A stretch of DNA of 64,000 bases from Mycetocola miduiensis. GTDB lineage: Bacteria; Actinomycetota; Actinomycetes; Actinomycetales; Microbacteriaceae. Shown here piece after piece: positions 59,348 through 64,000 of the stretch. Position 1 is the first letter of the stretch, and every line of letters starts with the position of its first letter. The position numbers and the translations under genes are program-made. The notes below the pieces were generated by a model. That model was given only the letters and a program-made list of their open reading frames with translations, searched no databases and was not told the origin of the DNA. The stretch lies in contig NZ_FOVM01000001.1 of NCBI RefSeq assembly GCF_900115155.1, forward strand, positions 558,001 through 622,000, in the 5' to 3' direction.

Positions 59348-59354
59348 TGGTACC

Positions 59355-59597
59355 GTGACTATTACTACGCAACTAAGGCAAGCCAAGGGTGAGTGCACGC
59401 TTCTTACCGTCAAGGACGCAGCCGAGCTGACTGGACTCACCGAGTGGTGGGTGCGTCAGCTCATCGCGAAGGGAGAGATCCGTGCAATGAACGTCGGGTC
59501 TTACGGGAAGTCAGCGCGGTGGCGCATTGACCCGGAGGACCTTAGCGCCTGGCTGGTTAGCCGGGAGAACCGACCGCGCGACCTGATGGCGGCGTGA
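59355..59597 (+). CDS. xis: excisionase/AlpA-like helix-turn-helix protein
   Basis: The 80-residue protein has a MerR-like DNA-binding domain of the Xis/AlpA type (LTVKDAAELTGLTEWWVRQL then IAKGEIRAMNVG ... ARWRIDPEDLSAWL). Such proteins direct the integrase towards excision. GTG 59355 lies immediately after the operator palindrome. Divergent from the repressor gene. Confidence 0.85.
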   Translation: MTITTQLRQAKGECTLLTVKDAAELTGLTEWWVRQLIAKGEIRAMNVGSYGKSARWRIDPEDLSAWLVSRENRPRDLMAA

Positions 59598-59981
59598 AGA
59601 GCGCGCTTGCCCCATGCCTCACCGTCCGTTGCCCACTGGCGCGACGGAACTGAGGCACACCGCTGAGGAGGCGATATGCGCCGATGGCGTTGACCATGTT
59701 GAAACGGTGCATCAGCGGTTATCTACGTCTGCAATGGGCGCTCTGACAATCAGGGAAGCGTTGACCGGTCTCGGCTCAAATGCGCGGAGACGCGTGCACA
59801 CGTAAGTCACGCAGCCAGCCCGAGCGTCTCTCCGGTCAACATTCGACACCACCCGTGCGCGTGCCTGTGCGCATGTACGTCATGAACGCGAGTGGTGCAC
59901 CAGTTCAGTCCGAAACGCGCGCGCAGCCGCGTGCACGTGTGCGTCAGCTGATCGGCCGCGGCTCGTGCGGTTGAGATTGGC
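59598..59981. other. 384-base gap after the excisionase gene, no supported gene
   Basis: No convincing gene. A ribosome-site-like GAGGAG (about 59667) is followed by short frames only. GTTGACCGG (59760-59768) and CCGGTCAAC (59832-59840) form a perfect 9-bp inverted repeat 63 bases apart. The part 59790-59945 is rich in alternating purine-pyrimidine runs (CGCGCGCGC, GTGCACGTGTGCG). It may be regulatory or remnant DNA. Confidence 0.4.
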
Positions 59982-60182
59982 TCAGAGGTTCTTGCTCTCC
60001 GCGATCTTTGCGACGGCGAGCCCAAGCTGGTGGATTGCGAACCCCATCTCTTCGAAGGCGCGGTCTCGGAAGTCGGACAGCTCGGCGTCGTTCATCACAC
60101 GCACGGCGGAGTCGGCATGATCTGCCGCGTTCTCAGCAAACTGCTGTGCGGTCTTCGGAAAGTCGTGCCTGGCGCTCATCAT
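59982..60182 (-). CDS. small acidic helical protein
   Basis: The 66-residue protein (MMSARHDFPKTAQQFAENAA ... AVAKIAESKNL) is acidic and wholly helical in appearance. GAGGAG lies four bases before the first ATG and seven before the second (60179), which is the better spaced. No family recognised. Its size and place on the element suggest a phage-type accessory or partner protein. Confidence 0.65.
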   Translation of the reverse strand: MMSARHDFPKTAQQFAENAADHADSAVRVMNDAELSDFRDRAFEEMGFAIHQLGLAVAKIAESKNL

Positions 60183-60493
60183 GTTTCTCCTCGATCGGTG
60201 CGGTATCTAACATCGCTGGCTCAACTGTAGGAGGAGCAACGAGCCCGCACAGTTCTCCTTGGGCGAGTCGGTTGAGCCTTCCGCGGCGCCAAGTGAGCGA
60301 CGTAGGGACCTTTGGGTATGCGTGTTGGACGGCGTATCTGACTCTGAATCAGATCGCCTTCTGCCCGTGCCCTCAGTGATGGCGCGCGACCCTCGCTCCA
60401 GACGGGCAACGTGCGGGCAAATGTGTGTGCATCCTGGCGATACGGTGAGGTTGGTCGCCTGCTACTGCCCCCGTGGCAGGCGGCAATCCATCA
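60183..60493. other. 311-base gap, no supported gene
   Basis: Neither strand gives a convincing gene. A short + strand frame near its right end encodes a Cys-rich peptide (ATCGQMCVHPGD, ACYCPRG) but lacks a ribosome site. The - strand part near 60183-60240 is probably the promoter region of the acidic protein gene. Confidence 0.4.
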
Positions 60494-60646
60494 TCAAATG
60501 AGGGCAACCCGGCCCACGTACGCGACGCGGCATTCTGGGCACATCCAGTAAGGGTGCTGCTCGGTACCAGCCACCTCGAGGCGCACCAAGCAGCGCGGGC
60601 AATTCGGCGCGTCGTTCTCCATCGCTGGGCTTCTCGGCCGCCTCAC
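60494..60646 (-). CDS. small zinc-ribbon protein
   Basis: This is a 50-residue protein with two CxxC pairs, NCPRCLVRLEV and WMCPECRVAYVG, the pattern of a zinc ribbon. Start GTG 60646 follows GGAG by six bases, the latter lying in the end of the acetyltransferase gene; an in-frame ATG at 60622 would give 42 residues. It is co-transcribed with the acetyltransferase gene. Too short for most gene finders; the clustered Cys and context make it likely real. Confidence 0.65.
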   Translation of the reverse strand: MRRPRSPAMENDAPNCPRCLVRLEVAGTEQHPYWMCPECRVAYVGRVALI

Positions 60647-60649
60647 GGC

Positions 60650-61162
60650 CTACTCCATGTACACCCAAGTGTCGAGATTTGCAGTAAACGTACCTAGGCA
60701 TATAAATCCGGCGTTCGTGAAGAGTTGGCGGCTCGGCTCGTTCAAGGGGTGAATCCGGGCGAACACACCGCAGTCGATCCCGGATGCCTTTTTTGTGTCT
60801 GCAAGAGCATTGAGGGCGATTCCGAGCGTCTTGGTACCGAGTCCTCGTCGCTGATAGTCGACGTTGATCGCGAGAGCACGAATGATGAACTGTTCTCCGG
60901 ACTCATCGAATCCGAAGTGACAAGCACTAGCTACGCAGTCGGTCTCGGGATCGAGCGCCAGCAGGGCTACCTCTGAGGGGGGCACGGGGAGCATCTGTCC
61001 TCGAAACCAAGACTGAACCTCGAGCTCCCATGGGCGAGGGTGGTATCTACCGCGATGAGGGTCGTAGGTTCGTCCGGCCGGAGTAGTACATACGAAACGT
61101 TCAAGGGCGGAGAGATGGGTTCTATCGCCCTTCACCCACTCCAGATGGTTAGCGTTGGTCAC
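60650..61162 (-). CDS. GNAT-like acetyltransferase on the element
   Basis: The protein is about 170 residues from GTG 61162. The acetyl-CoA loop RRGLGTKTLGIALNALADTK (Q/RxxGxG/A) and the closing PLNEPSRQLFTNAGF block are those of a GNAT. The substrate is unknown; on mobile elements such enzymes act as toxin, antitoxin-partner or drug-modifying enzymes. The start overlaps the next upstream gene's end by 14 bases. GC is a little lower than in the chromosome. Confidence 0.7.
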   Translation of the reverse strand: MTNANHLEWVKGDRTHLSALERFVCTTPAGRTYDPHRGRYHPRPWELEVQSWFRGQMLPVPPSEVALLALDPETDCVASACHFGFDESGEQFIIRALAINVDYQRRGLGTKTLGIALNALADTKKASGIDCGVFARIHPLNEPSRQLFTNAGFICLGTFTANLDTWVYME

Positions 61163-61334
61163 GCTTGGCGAGCCACTGCGCCATCGCTTCGTGCTCCGCC
61201 TCGTCGAGTGGCCGGGCGGCACCTAGCCGATACGCAGCTGCATAACCCTCACGCTCGGTGTCAGTTAGGCCGTCGTTGCCAACCGGAGCGTGTACCCGGT
61301 CGACGGGCCGTTCTAGTGTCAGCGGGGGAACCAT
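61149..61334 (-). CDS. hypothetical 61-residue protein upstream of the GNAT gene
   Basis: This charged, soluble protein (LTLERPVDRVHAPVGND then EREGYAAAYRLGAARPLDEA) has no recognised family. No ribosome site precedes ATG 61334, but TAGACT lies six bases before it, a -10 spacing that fits a leaderless transcript. The end overlaps the acetyltransferase gene. Its linkage suggests an antitoxin or partner for that enzyme, which remains speculative. Confidence 0.5.
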   Translation of the reverse strand: MVPPLTLERPVDRVHAPVGNDGLTDTEREGYAAAYRLGAARPLDEAEHEAMAQWLAKRDQR

Positions 61335-61390
61335 GTAGAGAGTCTATACGGGCGACCTGGGGCAACCGGTAGCCCCCGCGCGGGGAGTAT

Positions 61391-61405
61391 CTGATTGTTA
61401 ATCAG
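61391..61405. promoter_or_regulatory. palindrome in a divergent gap
   Basis: CTGATT-GTT-AATCAG lies between the divergent 61.1 kb unit and the 61.5 kb small gene. It could be an operator for either, but no regulator can be named. Confidence 0.35.
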
Positions 61406-61527
61406 GCTGATTGAGCACTCGTTCCGTAACGTTCTGGCGGTTCTTCGCGCCGTCGAGTGAGCTTGTGTGGGCAGTTGTGTGCACAGATGGCTCTGCATAC
61501 CGGATACCGGTGGACGAAGGCAAGTAC

Positions 61528-61692
61528 ATGTCATATATCACGGCTCGCGAACTGGCGGATAAGGCATCAACGGCAGCGAAGCGAGTGAACGGAATTGCTG
61601 ACGATCCGGGTGTTGTCGATCTAGCCAGGGCCGTCGACTTCCTTGCCCAATCTGTGTCGGAACTCGCGTCGCAGCTCCACCGAGACAGCTAG
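61528..61692 (+). CDS. hypothetical 54-residue helical protein
   Basis: The protein from ATG 61528 (MSYITARELADKASTAAKRV then NGIADDPGVVDLARAVDFLA) is probably two helices. GAAGG precedes the ATG by eight bases; a longer reading from 61411 is not supported. Size and composition resemble small phage-type accessory proteins; function unknown. Confidence 0.55.
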   Translation: MSYITARELADKASTAAKRVNGIADDPGVVDLARAVDFLAQSVSELASQLHRDS

Positions 61693-62310
61693 CCTCAGCC
61701 AGAACGGTGAGCAACTACGCCTTGACGCCGCTGCGCAGGCTGTGCGGACTTCGAATCCGTGTTTGTAGCAGGAGGTTCGTCTGGGCCAACGCCTGAGGCG
61801 GTCGCGGAGCGCATCGTCGTCTGCGGGCAGCGGCTCGTAGTCGAGGCGCTCCGAGAGTAGTGCGCGCATCTTCGCTGCCCGCTCTGCTTCTCCGCGAGGT
61901 CGGTCTCGTAGGTCTCGAACTGCAGCGCCGTGTTAGAAAAACAACGCCCACACCTCGCCATCCGAGTTCGCCGACCCCTGAAAAAGAGCCGCGATATTCG
62001 TCATGGTCCCGCGGGTCGCGCCTTTCAGTAGGCAGCGTCCGGCCGGTGCGATCGCTAAGAGCGCACGGCTTTCGCATGCGGAATCTTTCCAAAGAGTCAT
62101 TACCGAAAGGACGTGGTTGTCAGACGCTCGTCCAGAGGATGTCACTGAGGACCACGACCAATCGATCAGACCTTCGAGATTCGGTCGAGCACTCCTCATC
62201 TCGGGCCGCTCGATGAACAGCGTGCTGCGACCGATCGGCGCCAGCCTTTCCGTTGCCCTCCTCAGCGGCCTTGCCGCATCCGTGATCAATGTCGCGAAGC
62301 GCGTGATCGA
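61693..62310. other. low-coding stretch, possible gene remnants
   Basis: Several short frames overlap on both strands and none has a good start, ribosome site or family. A - strand piece with plausible composition (LQFETYETDLAEKQSGQRR, then a second frame with LLSERLDYEPLPADDDALRD) lies at about 61700-61960 and looks like a gene broken by a frameshift. I cannot identify the parent gene. Confidence 0.35.
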
Positions 62311-62798
62311 CCAACGGTGTCCAAGACGCAGCGAAGCGGAGCCGAGGCATCGTTGGCGGGCACCCTTCGAGGCCCCAGATGGGGCGTCGAAGGGCAAGGA
62401 GCGTAGCGACGCAGTAAGGACCCGAGGAGCGCAGTGACGAGCGGCGAGAAGCCCAACAGACCGAGCGAAGCGATGGTCCTGTGGGCTGCGAGAAATCGTC
62501 GGCTACGCCGACCACCAAGCAAGATTCCATGCAGCGAAGCGGAATGGAAACGCAGGGTGGTGCCAATTTTCCTTATGCCCTTCTTCCTTTTTCCCTCGAA
62601 TCCGGAGCTTTAGCGGAGGATCGAGTCATATTGCTGATGTGATCAGCGGAAAAGGATGGTTCCAACGTGTCTGGACCCACTGCTGAAACCGCAGGTTCCA
62701 ATGCGAAGTGGTGGGTCCAGTGCCATCATTTTTCGCTGGTAAGTCGGGGTTTGCTTGGACCCACGGTTTAGAACGAAGTGGCACCGTGGGTCCAAGCA
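62311..62798. repeat. hairpin array, several loops with AGCGAAGCG
   Basis: At least eight inverted repeats lie in 490 bp. Stems include CCAACGGTGTC/GGCATCGTTGG (62311-62356), CCCTTCGA/TCGAAGGG (62363-62394), GCCCAACAGACC/GGTCCTGTGGGC (62451-62486), TTCCAT/ATGGAA (62525-62549), CTCGAATCC/GGATCGAG (62595-62625), GCTGAT/ATCAGC (62633-62647), CTGGACCCAC/GTGGGTCCAG (62671-62720) and a perfect 16-bp pair (62752-62767/62783-62798). The loops of the first, third and fourth contain AGCGAAGCG. No coding sequence fits. It looks like a structured RNA, replication or transfer region. Confidence 0.7.
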
Positions 62799-63427
62799 TC
62801 GAGCGAAGCGACGGAGCGCGTATTGATACCCCTTGACATCATGCTCGCCTGACACCGACGCAGACGCGGGTACGCGGCTGCCTTCGCCTCACGACAGCGC
62901 AGGTCGGAGCATCGCGGAGACCTCTTCACTATCCGGAAGGGCGCATTCACGCCAGAAGGTTCCGCACGTGAAATCGGATTCTGGTCCCTGAGGTGCAGCC
63001 GGAAACGTTGTTCTGCCGAAGTTGCGGGGCTTGATTAAGACCCCTGTTTCGAGCACGTCCGCAACGTGGCTCCAACCGCCCGTTGCTGTCCCGAAGTGCC
63101 TGATACCGCCTTTGAAAGCCGCCCTGGACCCGCGCCGGGATCGAGCGCGCGCGCCATGAAGACTGAACGGTTCCGGCGAATATTCGAGTCCTGCTCTCGA
63201 GCAGAGAGAAGGAAGCGTTCAAGAGCGCTATCTAGATGCCACCGGGCACCGCATGACCGTAAGCTGACCAGCAGATGCCCACACCACGGCCCCGCTGCGG
63301 TCGACCTGTAGGGCCTGATGCCCGGAGTCCAGTGAGTGACCACGAGCCGACCGTTAGACGGCCACCTCCTGGTCTAATCGCGGCCAGACTTGAGCGCCAT
63401 CCTCTGTGGGCAGCCAGTGTCCACGAG
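62799..63427. other. 629-base stretch without a supported gene
   Basis: Open frames exist on both strands but lack starts with ribosome sites and plausible composition. A short bulged hairpin (GGGGCTTGATTAAGACCCC, near 63025) lies inside. The GAGCGAAGCGA motif appears once more just right of the array (about 62800). Nothing else is identifiable. Confidence 0.4.
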
Positions 63428-63514
63428 CTGGTCCGGAAGAGGCCATGATCTGGTCCTATATGGGCAAATTCTGGCCAGCATCGGTCCAAATTCTGGCCAG
63501 CATCGGTTCAAATT
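63428..63514 (+). repeat. four iteron-like units of 21-22 bp
   Basis: CTGGTCC...CATGAT (63428-63449), CTGGTCC...CAAATT (63450-63470), then two near-identical units CTGGCCAGCATCGGTCCAAATT (63471-63492, last four bases before AAATT variable) and its copy at 63493-63514. An AT-rich patch (about 63525-63560) follows. Tandem repeats with a 22-bp pitch beside AT-rich DNA are typical of iterons bound by a replication or partition protein. Confidence 0.65.
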
Positions 63515-63815
63515 GCGGTCCTGCGATTGAGCAGTATTGAATTATTGATGACTGAACAGCGGAAAGCTGTAAGGGCAAATCGACGAATGCCCCTCGGCAC
63601 TGGTAGCGGTGGACGTTGCATGCCGTGAAGCCTCCGAAACGAACTTCTTCCGTCCACTTCTTCGTATCTGCACATGCCCTCTGGGGACCAACATTTTTTG
63701 TTGATTTTGCGATGACCGTTTGCGCTCGTGTACGACAACATTCGCCCCACTGCCCTCGCTTCAAGGTCTTCGGGCGCCCTCGCGATCGCTTCGATAAGCC
63801 CTTACCCTGCTGGAT

Positions 63816-64000
63816 GTGACCGATTCCACACCCAGCCCCGACAACGCCGATGGACTAATCGGCACCCCAGTTTCGGATGAGGCCGTCAGGCGCCTCGCGG
63901 ACGCGATTGCCCATCTGGCCGCGGACGGACCTTATCTGGTGGACGCCGTGACGGAGTTCGCGCTCACCCTCAGGCCTGTTTCGCGGGATGGGCGACTGAG
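63816..64000 (+). CDS. start of an unidentified gene (cut by window end)
   Basis: From GTG 63816 the first 61 or so residues are visible (TDSTPSPDNADGLIGTPVSD, EAVRRLADAIAHLAADGPYL, VDAVTEFALTLRPVSRDGRL). Composition is good and helices alternate with acidic and Ala-rich runs. No family can be named from this part. Position downstream of the iterons would suit a replication or partition protein, but that is only inferred. Confidence 0.5.
   Translation, partial: MTDSTPSPDNADGLIGTPVSDEAVRRLADAIAHLAADGPYLVDAVTEFALTLRPVSRDGRL

Noticed and set aside
59614-59805. 63-codon + strand frame after xis
   Set aside because: No ribosome site, no family, and composition is only slightly protein-like.
60259-60501. 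+ strand frame with a Cys-rich C-terminus
   Set aside because: No ribosome site and no family; it overlaps the end of the better supported zinc-ribbon gene.
62003-62437. 144-codon + strand frame and overlapping - strand frame before the hairpin array
   Set aside because: Both run into the hairpins, with no start signal; composition is poor.
62311-62798. Retron-like non-coding RNA
   Set aside because: Hairpins are suggestive, but no reverse transcriptase gene is in the window.
62947-63222. 91-codon - strand frame
   Set aside because: Arg- and Ser-rich, no ribosome site, no family.
63428-63514. CRISPR array
   Set aside because: The repeats are head-to-tail without unique spacers, so they are tandem iteron-like units, and no cas gene is present.

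Overview
The window is high-GC actinobacterial chromosome, most likely from a flagellated member of the Microbacteriaceae (family-level inference; the genus is not resolved). Grounds are the FHA/PP2C/RodA/PBP/PASTA-kinase cluster, CrgA, a class E sortase, a DUF3618 gene set, many ATGA/GTGA start-stop overlaps and frequent GTG starts.

Layout. (1) 1-14.2 kb: a flagellar block. The + strand carries flgE (3' end), flbD-motA-motB and fliM-fliN-fliO-fliP-fliQ-fliR-flhB-flhA, then a GTPase-like protein that seems to have lost its P-loop, and csrA. The converging - strand carries flgN-flgK-flgL-fliW. Three near-identical sigma28-type promoters (CTAAC, 15 nt, GCCGAYAG) precede flbD, fliM and flgN, so one sigma factor probably drives the block. 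(2) 14.3-34.6 kb: housekeeping and accessory genes, including an M23 peptidase, a - strand five-gene locus of unknown role (16.2-20.7 kb), transporters, an Lrp/LysE pair, a zinc alcohol dehydrogenase, and a universal-stress/FluC-FluC fluoride operon. (3) 34.8-37.0 kb: an arsenic locus (flavoprotein, ArsC, divergent ArsR). (4) 37-41 kb: thioredoxin, a LysG/LysE pair, and tRNA-Leu(CAG) with a clear terminator. (5) 41.1-56.2 kb: the conserved origin-proximal cell-envelope and division region fhaA-fhaB-pstP-rodA-pbpA-pknA-pknB, then DUF3618/holin-like genes, pabA/trpG, a small membrane protein, sortase E, crgA, rhomboid and cyclophilin. The gap between crgA and the sortase gene holds exact DnaA boxes.

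(6) 56.8 kb to the end: an integrated mobile element. Its left border is a displaced 3' half of tRNA-Ala(TGC). It carries a UDG-superfamily gene, a tyrosine integrase translationally coupled to a repressor, a divergent excisionase with an operator-like palindrome between them, several very small genes, and about 2 kb with little coding. That stretch has two striking features: a 0.5 kb array of hairpins, several with AGCGAAGCG in the loop (62.3-62.8 kb), and four iteron-like units of 21-22 bp next to an AT-rich patch (63.4-63.6 kb). A new gene starts just before the window ends. The right border, expected at an intact tRNA-Ala, lies outside.

The best candidates for something undescribed are the hairpin array with the iterons, the five-gene locus at 16.2-20.7 kb, and the P-loop-less FlhF-like protein between flhA and csrA.
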